NCBI GenBank assembly: GCA_003523055.1
Contig: DPHC01000014.1
Location: 177,694 to 233,725, forward strand
Direction of reading: 5' to 3'
DNA from: Dehalococcoidia bacterium
GTDB lineage: Bacteria; Chloroflexota; Dehalococcoidia; Lucifugimonadales; UBA3495
Length of the DNA: 56,032 bases
Part shown: one piece after another, positions 24,346 to 33,841 of the stretch
How the letters are laid out: each line of letters begins with the position of its first letter
How positions within the stretch are numbered: position 1 is the stretch's first letter
Made by a program: the position numbers and the translations under genes
Notes under the pieces: model-generated
What the model was told of the DNA's origin: nothing
What the model saw: the letters and a program-made list of their open reading frames with translations, nothing else
The model's database searches: none

Positions 24346-24372
24346 AACTTGCCGGAGGGCGAGTTTTTTTTT
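24346..24372 (+). terminator. Riboswitch expression-platform terminator
   Basis: AACTTGCC (24346-24353) pairs with GGCGAGTT (24358-24365) around a GGAG loop, 8 bp, with nine T at 24364-24372. It comes directly after the cobalamin aptamer and before the first gene, acting as the regulated terminator. Confidence 0.88.
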
Positions 24373-24399
24373 GAATAAATAAAAATTAGGATGTTGATT

Positions 24400-24678
24400 T
24401 TGGCCCAAGTATGGCTTCCGAGTGAATTACAATCGTTTTCAAATGGACAACAAATCGTTGACGTTGTCGGAACATCAGTCCGTCAAATAGTAAACAATTT
24501 AGATTTAATATTTCCAGGAATAAGACAAGAGTTATACGATGAAGAATTGGATCAAATTGTAGGGTCTATAGCTGTGATAGTCGATGGAGAAACTAGCCAA
24601 TTAGGTTTCTTGGAAAAAGTTAATGAAAATAGTGAAATTCATTTTCTTCCAGCAATTGGTGGTGGAATACACATATAA
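24400..24678 (+). CDS. MoaD/ThiS-like ubiquitin-fold protein
   Basis: A 92-residue beta-grasp protein: AQVWLPSELQSFSNG, VVGTSVRQIVNNLDLIFPGIRQEL, then IVGSIAVIVDGE, ending NSEIHFLPAIGGGIHI. This follows the MoaD pattern (thiocarboxylate sulfur carriers that end in Gly-Gly), except three residues, IHI, follow the glycines. Without cleavage it could not be adenylated at the C-terminus; it might be trimmed or be a non-carrier. It is the first gene behind the cobalamin riboswitch, an unusual place for MoaD. Start: TTG at 24400 (AGGA 8 bases upstream) is preferred; ATG at 24391 lies directly on that site. Confidence 0.75.
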   Translation: MAQVWLPSELQSFSNGQQIVDVVGTSVRQIVNNLDLIFPGIRQELYDEELDQIVGSIAVIVDGETSQLGFLEKVNENSEIHFLPAIGGGIHI

Positions 24679-24705
24679 CTAAATTAAATATTAAGAAGGA
24701 ACAAC

Positions 24706-25383
24706 GTGGTTAAATCAACAAATTCTATGGTAACAGTAATGGGCATTGGCCCAGGAGATCCAGGATTCATTACGGTAAAAGCAAAAAACATTCTAGCTGA
24801 TGCAGATGTAGTAGCCGGATTTACAACCGTAATGTCAGTTGTATCTCAATATGTTGAAAAAGGTAACATATTGAATTTGACTTATCGTAACCAAGAAGAA
24901 TTACTAACTGAATTGAGCCAATATGCAGAAGAAGGAAAAAAATGTGTTCTGTGTGCGTGGGGAGACATTAATTTTTCTGCTAGCGAACTTATAGATAGGA
25001 TACGAAACAAAGTGTCTGAATTAGAACTTATTCCATGTGTCAGTTCAGTTCAAATTGCAGCAACTCGATCTCAATTACGAATGGAAGAATCTATATTTAT
25101 CACTATGCATAAGCGACTAGAAGATGGAGAAGATTTGGATGAATTGAAGCATTACCTAAAAGAAGGCAAGAGGAATCTAATTATAATTCCCAGGCCATTT
25201 GATTTGATGCCCCAAGCTATAGCACAAGGACTAATACATACAGATAACCTGGCAAAAAAAATGGCTACTGTCTACCAAAAATTGAGTTTACCAGATGAAA
25301 TGAAATGGGAAGGGACTCTAAAAGAACTATCTGAACATGAAACTGAATTTAGTGATCTTTCAATAATTGTAATAGGAAAATAA
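24706..25383 (+). CDS. cbiE: Precorrin/cobalt-precorrin methyltransferase, CbiE type
   Basis: A 225-residue SAM-dependent tetrapyrrole methylase. VMGIGPGDPGFITVKAKNIL is the N-terminal SAM-binding glycine motif, and VLCAWGDINFSASELID and CVSSVQIAATR are family segments. The length and IIIPRPFDLMPQAIA region fit CbiE, the C5-methylating part of precorrin-6Y methyltransferase. CbiT, the decarboxylating partner fused to it in CobL, is not adjacent. It starts at a GTG (24706) with AAGGA upstream and ends one base before the CobN gene. Riboswitch control supports corrin synthesis. Confidence 0.85.
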   Translation: MVKSTNSMVTVMGIGPGDPGFITVKAKNILADADVVAGFTTVMSVVSQYVEKGNILNLTYRNQEELLTELSQYAEEGKKCVLCAWGDINFSASELIDRIRNKVSELELIPCVSSVQIAATRSQLRMEESIFITMHKRLEDGEDLDELKHYLKEGKRNLIIIPRPFDLMPQAIAQGLIHTDNLAKKMATVYQKLSLPDEMKWEGTLKELSEHETEFSDLSIIVIGK

Positions 25384-25384
25384 T

Positions 25385-28300
25385 ATGACAATTCAAAGTA
25401 CTCAAAAAATACTGTTTATATCTACTGCGGATACTGACACTCTTTCGGCGGTTGAAAGCTTAAAGAACACATCAGTAAATTTACCTCCGATTGAAATTAT
25501 AAATATCCACACAGGTTGGGAAACAAGAGACAATCAAGAATATTTATTTAATTCCTTATTGGAGTCTAAAGTTGTGATTCTTAGATTGCTCGGAGGGAAG
25601 CAGGCTATACCAGAAAGCTTTGACCATTTGGTAGATATTTGTCGTGAGAGATCTATACCGTTAATTGCCTGTCCTGGTCATCAAGAATGGGACCAAGATC
25701 TAATTAACGCATGCACGGCAGCAGTTTCAGAAGTTGAGACAGTGTTTGCCTATATGATGCATGGCGGTACGGATAACTTGAAAAACATGTTTCTTTTTCT
25801 TAGCGATGTGTATTATGGAACTGACTTGGGTCATGAGGCTCCTCAACCTATGCCTTGGGAAGGTATATATAGACCAGAATTGAGTAAATTACCAACGATA
25901 GATGAATATAGCAATGAATATATAAATTCAGAAAACATCACGATAGCTATATTGTTTTATCGAGCTCATTGGATGAGCGGTAACTTGGATTTTATAGACG
26001 CATTGATCGAATCATTGGAAAATAAAGGCGCTAATGTTCTTCCGATATTCTCGTATAGTCTGAAACATACTCCTGATTCATCTACTGATCCGGAAAGAGT
26101 TTTAAGTAAATATTTATTGGATAACGACAGACCAAGAGTAAACGCTGTTATAAACACCATGGGATTATCCATGGTTGATATATCTGAAGAGAACAGAAAT
26201 GAATCTAATGAATGGGTTAATAATTTCCTTAACAAATTGAATGTACCAATAATCCAAGCTATCATTAGTACGGGTACCAAAGACCAATGGCTTGAAAGTG
26301 ATTTGGGGCTAAATCCGATAGATACTGCTATGAATGTGGCATTGCCAGAATTTGATGGGAGAATTATTTCGGTTCCCATATCTTTCAAGGAAGTAACAGA
26401 TGTCCCTCAACAACTTGGCTTAAATCACGTCAATGCAAAGGTTCAAAAGTACGTTCCGGATATAGATAGAATAAATTACGTTTCAGGATTGACTGTACGA
26501 TGGGGCAATTTGAACCGTAAAAAAAATAAAGATCGTAAAGTAGTTATCATTATGAGTAACTACCCTACTAAAGACGCTCGTATTGGTAATGCAGTTGGTT
26601 TGGATACACCTGCTTCTGTAGTAAATTTGTTACAGGCTATGGCTGCATCAGGGTATGATATCAGTGATATACCGGCAGACGGCGACGAATTGGTACAGAG
26701 GATTATAGAACGCTGTAGCAATGACCGAGAATTCCTCACAGAGCAACAACTCCAATTAGCCGCGGGGCATGTAAATTCTGGTACTTATAAAAAATGGTTT
26801 GATGATTTTAATACAGATGTAAAAGAATCTCTGACTAATGAATGGGGCACTCCTCCGGGAGACGTATATAGGACAAATGACAATTTAGCGATAGCAGGTA
26901 TAAACTTAGGTAACGTATTTATAGGATTGCAACCTCCTAGAGGATTCGGAGAAAACCCTATTTCTATATATCACAGCCCTGACCTAGCTCCTACTCATCA
27001 TTACGTTGCTTACTATCATTGGATAAAAGAAGAATTCAAAGCAGATGCAATTGTGCATGTTGGGAAACACGGTACTCTGGAATGGTTACCAGGAAAGGGG
27101 GTAGGTATGTCAGGCTCTTGTTTCCCAGAAGTTGTATTGTCAGATGTACCGATGTTTTATTCTTTTATAATTAACAATCCTGGCGAAGGTACTCAAGCTA
27201 AGAGACGTATTCATGCTACGATAGTGGACCATTTGATTCCACCTATGACCACGGCTGATAGCTATGGTGATATACAAGAATTAGAGCAACTATTGGATGA
27301 ACACTACCAATGCCTGACATTGGATCCAGCTAAACTTCCGTTATTAGAAAAGCAAATTTGGGAAGTTATTGAAAGAGCGGAACTGAACAGAGACCTTGGA
27401 GTTGAAGAACAACCCGATGATCTATCAAATTTTCTGCTGGAAGTGGATGGATATCTTTGTGAAATTAAAGATATCCAAATAAAAGACGGATTACATGTTT
27501 TGGGTGAACCGCCTTCAGGTGAACAACTGATAGGATTGCTCGGAGCTCTCACAAGGTTAGATATGGGTAACTTACCCAGCATCCGAAGAGCTGTTTGTGA
27601 GGTATTTACGTTGAATTATGATGATTGTTTAGACGATTTGGCAAGCGGTGTGGATTCTGCAGATCCAGTACTCATACATCATCACACAACAAATAATATA
27701 AGAACTAACGGAGACTTGATTGAAAGTGTAGATAATATGGTCTCTACAATTTATTCAACTCTAGCTGTAAACAAGTTTAATCCAAAGTATATTGATCAAA
27801 CATTGAACGATATTGTGGGTAAAACTACCGCAAGATTGAACGCCATTGTAGGTTATGTCTGTTCTGATATATACCCCAATCTGATGCGTACAACGGATGA
27901 AATTTCAAATTTGTTAAATGGATTGGAAGGTAAATTTGTACCAGCTGGCCCGAGTGGAGCTCCTAGTCGAGGTATGCCAAATGTGTTGCCAACAGGCAGA
28001 AATTTTTATTCAGTTGATCCAAAGACATTGCCATCACCGGTGGCTTGGGAAGTGGGCAAGAATTTAGGAGATTCTTTATTAGAAAAATATCTCGAAGATG
28101 AAGGACAATACCCTGAAATGGTAGGCATAGTAGTTTGGGGCACTTCTGCTATGAGAACCCATGGGGATGACATAGCACAAATTTTATACTTATTAGGTGT
28201 CAAACCTGTTTGGCAACAAGAAAGCCGGAGAGTAACTGGTATAGAAGTAATAGATATATCAGAACTTGGGAGGCCTAGAGTTGATGTAACTGTTAGGATA

Positions 28301-29203
28301 TCAGGATTCTTTAGAGATGCTTTCCCAAATTTAGTATATCTAATGGATGAAGCAGTTCAATTGGTAAGCCGATTGGATGAAACACCAGAACAAAATTACA
28401 TTCGTAAACACCTGTTGGAAGATGAGGCAAAGTCTCAAAATGAAAATGAAAATGAAAATAAACTTTTTAGGATTTTTGGTAGTAAACCTGGATCATACGG
28501 GGCAGGTATATTACCGCTGTTAGATGAACAAAATTGGTCTAGTGTGCAAGATTTAGCCGAAGTATACACAGCATGGGGAGGTTACGCTTATACCCAGAAA
28601 ACATTTGGAATTGAAGCTAAAAATGAAATGAGGAGTCGCTTCTCACAAATCGTTATAGCTGCTAAAAATCAAGATAACAGAGAACACGATATTTTTGACA
28701 GTGACGACTATATGCAATATCACGGTGGCATGATAGCCACAGTTAGAGCTTTAACAGGCAAGAATCCAAGTCAGTTTTTTGGAGATAGTTCCAATCCTTC
28801 TCGAGTCAAAACCCGAGATTTACAAGATGAATCTCGAAGAGTATTTCGAAGCAGGGTTGTGAATCCAAAATGGATTGAATCAATGAAAAGGCACGGATAT
28901 AAAGGAGCTTTTGAATTATCTGCTACAGTAGATTACATGTTTGGTTATGATGCTACATCTCAGGTAGTGGAAGATTGGATGTACAGAGAGTTAACAAATA
29001 GTTATGTCCTAGACCCAGCTATTCAAGAGTTTTTTAAGACAAGTAATCCTTGGGCTTTGAGAAGTATTGTAGAAAGACTTTTAGAAGCTATTGACAGAAA
29101 TTTATGGGAACATCCTGACCCAGAAATGCTAGAGCAATTAAAACAAATGTATTTAGATATCGAGGAAGAAATTGAAATTCGCCAAGAAAATATCAAAGAC
29201 TAG
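25385..29203 (+). CDS. cobN: Cobaltochelatase large subunit CobN
   Basis: A 1272-residue CobN/BchH-type chelatase subunit, the expected length for CobN. Landmarks: VFAYMMHGGTDNLKN near residue 125, IIMSNYPTKDARIGNAVGLDTPAS, HHYVAYYHWIKEEFKADAIVHVGKHGTLEWLPGKGVGMS (the conserved porphyrin/corrin-binding core), LPTGRNFYSVDPKTLPS and VVWGTSAMRTHGDDIAQIL. It inserts cobalt into a corrin ring using an AAA+ ATPase pair. The riboswitch, CbiE and the downstream ChlI/ChlD ATPase argue for cobalt rather than magnesium. A short in-frame hexamer repeat (AAAATG, 28437-28460) encodes alternating Asn and Glu in a linker. Confidence 0.92.
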   Translation: MTIQSTQKILFISTADTDTLSAVESLKNTSVNLPPIEIINIHTGWETRDNQEYLFNSLLESKVVILRLLGGKQAIPESFDHLVDICRERSIPLIACPGHQEWDQDLINACTAAVSEVETVFAYMMHGGTDNLKNMFLFLSDVYYGTDLGHEAPQPMPWEGIYRPELSKLPTIDEYSNEYINSENITIAILFYRAHWMSGNLDFIDALIESLENKGANVLPIFSYSLKHTPDSSTDPERVLSKYLLDNDRPRVNAVINTMGLSMVDISEENRNESNEWVNNFLNKLNVPIIQAIISTGTKDQWLESDLGLNPIDTAMNVALPEFDGRIISVPISFKEVTDVPQQLGLNHVNAKVQKYVPDIDRINYVSGLTVRWGNLNRKKNKDRKVVIIMSNYPTKDARIGNAVGLDTPASVVNLLQAMAASGYDISDIPADGDELVQRIIERCSNDREFLTEQQLQLAAGHVNSGTYKKWFDDFNTDVKESLTNEWGTPPGDVYRTNDNLAIAGINLGNVFIGLQPPRGFGENPISIYHSPDLAPTHHYVAYYHWIKEEFKADAIVHVGKHGTLEWLPGKGVGMSGSCFPEVVLSDVPMFYSFIINNPGEGTQAKRRIHATIVDHLIPPMTTADSYGDIQELEQLLDEHYQCLTLDPAKLPLLEKQIWEVIERAELNRDLGVEEQPDDLSNFLLEVDGYLCEIKDIQIKDGLHVLGEPPSGEQLIGLLGALTRLDMGNLPSIRRAVCEVFTLNYDDCLDDLASGVDSADPVLIHHHTTNNIRTNGDLIESVDNMVSTIYSTLAVNKFNPKYIDQTLNDIVGKTTARLNAIVGYVCSDIYPNLMRTTDEISNLLNGLEGKFVPAGPSGAPSRGMPNVLPTGRNFYSVDPKTLPSPVAWEVGKNLGDSLLEKYLEDEGQYPEMVGIVVWGTSAMRTHGDDIAQILYLLGVKPVWQQESRRVTGIEVIDISELGRPRVDVTVRISGFFRDAFPNLVYLMDEAVQLVSRLDETPEQNYIRKHLLEDEAKSQNENENENKLFRIFGSKPGSYGAGILPLLDEQNWSSVQDLAEVYTAWGGYAYTQKTFGIEAKNEMRSRFSQIVIAAKNQDNREHDIFDSDDYMQYHGGMIATVRALTGKNPSQFFGDSSNPSRVKTRDLQDESRRVFRSRVVNPKWIESMKRHGYKGAFELSATVDYMFGYDATSQVVEDWMYRELTNSYVLDPAIQEFFKTSNPWALRSIVERLLEAIDRNLWEHPDPEMLEQLKQMYLDIEEEIEIRQENIKD

Positions 29204-29236
29204 ATTTCCCTTGATTATATAGTGAAGGAATTGAGT

Positions 29237-29650
29237 ATGTTGAACAACGTTGTAGATTTAATATTAGAATTGGCTTCTATAAATGGCATGACGTGGGTCA
29301 TTGGCGGTAGCTCTGTTGTAAGTGAAAATGAGGCTCGTAACATTAAGGGCCCGGAAATTGAAAACGGATATGTGTCTATAGAAGACGATAGTTGGCATTG
29401 CCACATCAAAGTTGAAGAATTGACTAACGCTCAGTTTGTGCTGGCAGAAAGTCACAAAGATTTAGTGTCTTATTATGTTAGGTTTTCGAAAGGATATGAC
29501 CAAACGCTAATTCGGTGCTATTTCCCGAATCCTATGTTGGATGATGAGCACAATAGAGTAGATTCTCAACTGGATCGGATCCAACATTTTGACAACGTCA
29601 AGTCAAAATATGTAGATAACAAAGAAATAGTATTTGTTGACAGGCGATAA
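29237..29650 (+). CDS. Conserved-looking protein of unknown function in the cobaltochelatase operon
   Basis: A 137-residue soluble, acidic protein. I do not recognise a family. Noticeable segments are ILELASINGMTWVIGGSSVV, SIEDDSWHCHIKVEEL (a His-Cys-His cluster), SYYVRFSKGYDQTLIRCYFPNP and DRIQHFDNVKSKY. It has no signal peptide or transmembrane segment. It lies between cobN and the chelatase ATPase with short gaps, so it is probably an accessory of cobalt insertion or delivery; the His/Cys cluster might bind metal. The ATG at 29237 has AAGGA 7 bases upstream; a GTG at 29222 does not. Confidence 0.7.
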   Translation: MLNNVVDLILELASINGMTWVIGGSSVVSENEARNIKGPEIENGYVSIEDDSWHCHIKVEELTNAQFVLAESHKDLVSYYVRFSKGYDQTLIRCYFPNPMLDDEHNRVDSQLDRIQHFDNVKSKYVDNKEIVFVDRR

Positions 29651-29686
29651 TCAATTATCAAAATGAAAAAATCTAGGAGTTATAAT

Positions 29687-31732
29687 TTGGAAAAAAATAC
29701 TTTGCAACCAGTATTCCCTTTTACCGCTATAGTGGGCCAAGAAAGAATGAAAAAGGCGTTGATACTCAACGCAATCAATCCATCTATTGGAGGAGTACTG
29801 ATACGAGGGAATAAAGGAACTGCTAAGTCTACCGCTGTTAGGTCATTATCCATTTTGTTGCCTAATCTTGAATTGATTAATAGATGCCAATTTAATTGCT
29901 TTCCAGATTTCCCTCAGGATATTTGTGAAATTTGTAATTCATCTGATAAAAAAGATCGAATTTTTAGGCCAGTCAAAATAGTTCAACTGCCTGTTGGCGC
30001 TACTGAAGATAGGTTAGTAGGTTCACTTAATATTGAAGAGGCAATTAAAACTGGGAACAGGGTATTTGAACCCGGGCTGTTGGCTGGATGCAACAAAGGT
30101 ATTTTGTATATTGATGAGGTTAATCTCTTAAACGATCACCTGGTAGATGTGTTACTAGATGCGGCTGCAATGGGTAGAAATTATGTAGAGAGAGAGGGTG
30201 TCTCAATAACGCATGAATCTCAGTTTATGTTGATTGGAACGATGAACCCAGAAGAAGGAGACCTTAGACCGCAATTATTAGATAGATTCGGCTTAGCGGT
30301 TGAAGTAGAGAGTGAAATTGATGCAGAAGACAGAATTGAAGTTGTTAAAAGGCGGATTAGATTTGAAACTCACCCGCATCAATTCATTACTGAATGGGAA
30401 AAGCAAGAAAATTTAGAAAGAAATAAAATACAAGCTAGTAGACAGATATTGTCTGAGGTAGAGATGCCAGACGACATGCTATATTTAATTTCCACAATAT
30501 GCGCTGATTTTGGTATAGATGGGCTAAGAGGAGATATAGTGATGTACAAAACATCTATTACTTTAGCTGCTTACGAACAAAGAAAAATTGTAACCCCAGA
30601 TGATGTTAGAGAAGCGGCAGTAATGGCTCTCTTACATCGTCAGAGGCGACAGCCATTTCAGCAACCTAATTTGGACCAAGAACGATTAGATGATTTGGTA
30701 AACCAAGAAAACATAAGTCAAAACAACAATTCTAGAGAACAACAAGACTCTTCAGATGGAGACGCCTCAGGATCTGAGGACCCTGGCCCCTCTCAAGAAG
30801 ATAATCCATCTGATGAGGATAAAAATTCTAACGAAGAAAACATGGATAGCGACCAAATACAAGAAGAAATTTTTGATATTGGCGCTTTGCCTAATATCAA
30901 ATCACTAGACATAAAAGCTAGTGATAACCTACACAGGTCAGAATCTGGGAGACGAGCGAAAACCAATAGTTCTTCAGGTCGAGGTTATTATGTGTCCGCT
31001 ACTTTACCAAAAGGTAAAATTACTGACTTAGCTTTGGACGCTACTCTACGTGCAGCAGCTCCACATCAAAAAAGCAGACAACTTGATAATGTACAACATC
31101 CCGCTGTGATTATTACAAAGTCTGACTTAAGAGAAAAAGTGAGGCTTACACAGACGGGTACATTGATCATATTTGTTGTTGATGGGAGTGGTTCTATGGG
31201 TGCTCAAAGAAGAATGAGTGAAGTTAAAGGTGCGGTTATGTCCCTTCTACTAGATGCTTATCAGAGGAGAGACACGGTTGCAATGGTGGTTTTTAGAAAA
31301 GAACAAGCAGAATTAATATTACCTCCTACAAATAGTGTGGAATTGGCACAAAATCAATTGCAATATATGCCAACTGGTGGGAGAACACCGTTGACTAACG
31401 GCTTGTTAAAAACTTTGGATGTCATAAACATGGAAGGGATGAAAGACAGAAACTCATTGCCTTTCGTAGTATTATTGTCAGATGGTAGAAATAACGTGGG
31501 TTCAAGCAAAGGGCATGATCATATAGCGAACGAACTTACTGAGGTTTGCTCAGAATTTAAACACAAAAAAATTAAAACACTAGTCATCGACACTGAATCA
31601 GGCTTTGTTAAATTAGAACTTGCGAAAAAAATATCTCAAGACCTTGGTGGAGAATATGTGACGTTAGATGAATTTGCGAGCGAGAATTTAGTCAAAGCGA
31701 TTAACCAAAACAGGAATTACGAAGGAATGTAG
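29687..31732 (+). CDS. ChlI/ChlD-type chelatase ATPase with VWA domain
   Basis: A 681-residue fusion. Residues about 10-330 form an AAA+ module of the magnesium-chelatase I type: Walker A GNKGTAKST, Walker B GILYIDEVNLL, sensor GTMNPEEGD and arginine-finger region LLDRFG. A Cys cluster (CQFNC...CEIC) lies after Walker A. An acidic, Gln/Ser/Asp-rich linker follows, then a VWA domain with the MIDAS motif FVVDGSGSMG. In this gene order it is the ATPase partner of CobN, replacing separate CobS and CobT. Start: TTG at 29687 has AGGAG 7 bases upstream; an ATG at 29663 lacks a ribosome site. Confidence 0.88.
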   Translation: MEKNTLQPVFPFTAIVGQERMKKALILNAINPSIGGVLIRGNKGTAKSTAVRSLSILLPNLELINRCQFNCFPDFPQDICEICNSSDKKDRIFRPVKIVQLPVGATEDRLVGSLNIEEAIKTGNRVFEPGLLAGCNKGILYIDEVNLLNDHLVDVLLDAAAMGRNYVEREGVSITHESQFMLIGTMNPEEGDLRPQLLDRFGLAVEVESEIDAEDRIEVVKRRIRFETHPHQFITEWEKQENLERNKIQASRQILSEVEMPDDMLYLISTICADFGIDGLRGDIVMYKTSITLAAYEQRKIVTPDDVREAAVMALLHRQRRQPFQQPNLDQERLDDLVNQENISQNNNSREQQDSSDGDASGSEDPGPSQEDNPSDEDKNSNEENMDSDQIQEEIFDIGALPNIKSLDIKASDNLHRSESGRRAKTNSSSGRGYYVSATLPKGKITDLALDATLRAAAPHQKSRQLDNVQHPAVIITKSDLREKVRLTQTGTLIIFVVDGSGSMGAQRRMSEVKGAVMSLLLDAYQRRDTVAMVVFRKEQAELILPPTNSVELAQNQLQYMPTGGRTPLTNGLLKTLDVINMEGMKDRNSLPFVVLLSDGRNNVGSSKGHDHIANELTEVCSEFKHKKIKTLVIDTESGFVKLELAKKISQDLGGEYVTLDEFASENLVKAINQNRNYEGM

Positions 31733-31742
31733 GAGGTCATTG

Positions 31743-33062
31743 ATGGTCCGATACTTGCCATATGGTGATATGGATAAGTTACTCTCATTATCCAAGCGAA
31801 GAGGATTTGTTTTTCAGAGCAGCGAAATATACGGCGGGCTAAGCTCAACCTGGGACTACGGACCATTAGGTGTTGAGTTAAAAAGAAATGTTAAAGAAGC
31901 TTGGTGGAATAGTGTAGTTGTGTCCCGTGAGGATGTAGTAGGACTGGACTCCTCTATTCTCATGCAACGTAAAGTATGGGAAGCTAGTGGCCATTTGGAT
32001 AATTTTAGTGACCCACTGGTGGAATGTAAGGGATGCCAACATCGGTTCAGGCTGGACCAAATAGATTCAAATAATTGCCCCGATTGCGGGGAGGAATTAT
32101 CAGAACCTAGAAATTTCAACTTGATGTTCAAAACATTCCAAGGTCCAGTAGAAGAAACTGCTTCTGAGATATTCCTTAGACCAGAAACTGCTCAAGGGAT
32201 TTTTGTGAATTTTAATAATGTGGTTAATAGTGCTAGAAAAAAATTACCATTTGGTATTGCTCAGATCGGTAAATCATTCCGAAATGAAATAACACCTGGG
32301 AATTTCACTTTTAGAACCAGAGAATTTGAACAAATGGAAATCGAATTTTTTGTGACACCTGGCGAAGATAATGAATGGTTACAAACCTGGTTACATGAAA
32401 GGTATCAGTGGTATTTGAAATATGGTATTCGTGCTGAAAATTTAAGAATCAGAAAACATGAAGATACAGAACTAGCTCATTATGCTAAAGAAACATATGA
32501 TATAGAGTACAGGTTTCCTTGGGGTTGGGGAGAATTGGAAGGTATTGCTAATAGAACTGATTATGACTTGAAGCAACATGCTGCGGCTAGCGGTGTAGAT
32601 CTTTCATATTTTGATGAATTGACCAAAACAAGGTACGTTCCTTATGTAATAGAACCATCAGGCGGAGTAGACAGGGCAACTCTGGCTTTTTGGCTTGATT
32701 CATATGATGAAGAACCCGATGGCAAAACAACTCGTACTGTGCTTCATCTTCATAGATCGTTAGCTCCAGTTACTGTGGCGATTCTACCATTAAGCAAAAA
32801 CGAAGTATTGTCGCCATTATCTAAGGCCATTGTCGATAAATTAAAATTTAAATTTAAATGCCAATATGATGATTCACAGAGCATCGGCCGAAGATACAGA
32901 AGACAAGACGAAATTGGAACTCCATTTTGTGTGACCATTGATTTTGATTCGCTAGAAGATAATAAAGTTACTATCAGAGAAAGAGATTCAATGTTCCAAT
33001 CTAGGATCCCGATTTCTGAATTGGCACTTGTTATAGAAGATAAATTGGAACATAACTGGTGA
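31743..33062 (+). CDS. glyS: Glycyl-tRNA synthetase (homodimeric type)
   Basis: A 439-residue class II synthetase of the eukaryote/archaea-like alpha2 type that charges tRNA-Gly. Motif 1 region: SSTWDYGPLGVELKRN. Motif 2: GKSFRNEITPGNFTFRTREFEQMEIEFF. Motif 3: PYVIEPSGGVDRATLAFW. A zinc ribbon CKGC...CPDC is inserted at about residues 95-117. The anticodon-binding domain is C-terminal (about 340-439). The ATG at 31743 has AGGAGG 6 bases upstream, overlapping the previous stop codon region. It sits directly after the chelatase ATPase with a 10-base gap. Confidence 0.94.
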   Translation: MVRYLPYGDMDKLLSLSKRRGFVFQSSEIYGGLSSTWDYGPLGVELKRNVKEAWWNSVVVSREDVVGLDSSILMQRKVWEASGHLDNFSDPLVECKGCQHRFRLDQIDSNNCPDCGEELSEPRNFNLMFKTFQGPVEETASEIFLRPETAQGIFVNFNNVVNSARKKLPFGIAQIGKSFRNEITPGNFTFRTREFEQMEIEFFVTPGEDNEWLQTWLHERYQWYLKYGIRAENLRIRKHEDTELAHYAKETYDIEYRFPWGWGELEGIANRTDYDLKQHAAASGVDLSYFDELTKTRYVPYVIEPSGGVDRATLAFWLDSYDEEPDGKTTRTVLHLHRSLAPVTVAILPLSKNEVLSPLSKAIVDKLKFKFKCQYDDSQSIGRRYRRQDEIGTPFCVTIDFDSLEDNKVTIRERDSMFQSRIPISELALVIEDKLEHNW

Positions 33063-33067
33063 TATGA

Positions 33068-33841
33068 ATGGACCCTGTCTCTTTTATAGTTAAAAAAGGG
33101 ATTAACACCCGAATTATAGGAAATAAACTTAAGTATTTCGAGATAATGTCTTCTACGATGGATGATGTGATTCAATCTGGGCTAAATGGCGAAAACGAAG
33201 GATTGACAGTTGTATCTGAAAACCAGACCCACGGAAGGGGTAGAACTGGCAATCAATGGGTATCTCAGGAGGGTAACCTACTTTTTTCTATTTTGTTGAG
33301 GCCCCCCAGTGAGATTGTCAATTTACTGCAACCCATGATTGCTCTTTCTTTACAGGCTTCTATAAAGCGATATTGTAAGCTTAACGTAGATATAAAATGG
33401 CCGAATGATTTATTGATAAATCAAAGCAAAATAGCCGGTATGCTGTTTGAATCTGGAACTACGGCAGGAAAACTGGAATATGTTGCTTTGGGAATTGGAA
33501 TTAATGTTGAATTACAGAAAGTTCCTCAAATTACTGCTACTTATCCTGTCACAGATTTACAAACACATACAGAATTCTTTGTTGACAGAAATGAATTATT
33601 CTCTAACATAATCCATGACTTAGATACAGCTTACTGGGATTTGAAGCTAGGATTCGACCCAATCCAACGATGGAAAGATGAACTTAAAATTGAAGGTAAG
33701 ATGGTTTCATTGAATTCTAACGGTATAATAATTACCGGACTGGTTTTGGAAGTAAATGACGAGGGCGGGCTTGTTGTCCAATGCGAGAACGACAATATAG
33801 TCACAGTAATGACTGGGAACTTAATTGAGAGGAAACATTGA
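33068..33841 (+). CDS. birA: Biotin--[acetyl-CoA-carboxylase] ligase
   Basis: A 257-residue biotin protein ligase that activates biotin to biotinyl-AMP and attaches it to biotin carboxyl carrier domains. The signature loop is HGRGRTGNQWVSQEGNLLFS, followed by VDIKWPNDLLINQSKIAGMLFES, and a C-terminal SH3-like domain (about 210-257). There is no N-terminal HTH, so it is a monofunctional ligase rather than a BirA repressor. It starts six bases after glyS, and its stop overlaps the next gene's TTG start (TTGA). Confidence 0.92.
   Translation: MDPVSFIVKKGINTRIIGNKLKYFEIMSSTMDDVIQSGLNGENEGLTVVSENQTHGRGRTGNQWVSQEGNLLFSILLRPPSEIVNLLQPMIALSLQASIKRYCKLNVDIKWPNDLLINQSKIAGMLFESGTTAGKLEYVALGIGINVELQKVPQITATYPVTDLQTHTEFFVDRNELFSNIIHDLDTAYWDLKLGFDPIQRWKDELKIEGKMVSLNSNGIIITGLVLEVNDEGGLVVQCENDNIVTVMTGNLIERKH

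Noticed and set aside
28437..28460. AAAATG hexamer repeat in cobN as a phase-variation tract
   Set aside because: The unit is six bases, so gain or loss keeps the frame; it encodes an Asn/Glu linker and is probably neutral.
25385..31732. CobN plus ChlI/ChlD as magnesium chelatase for bacteriochlorophyll
   Set aside because: A cobalamin riboswitch and cbiE lead the operon, and no bch or other pigment genes are in the window; cobalt is the better assignment.
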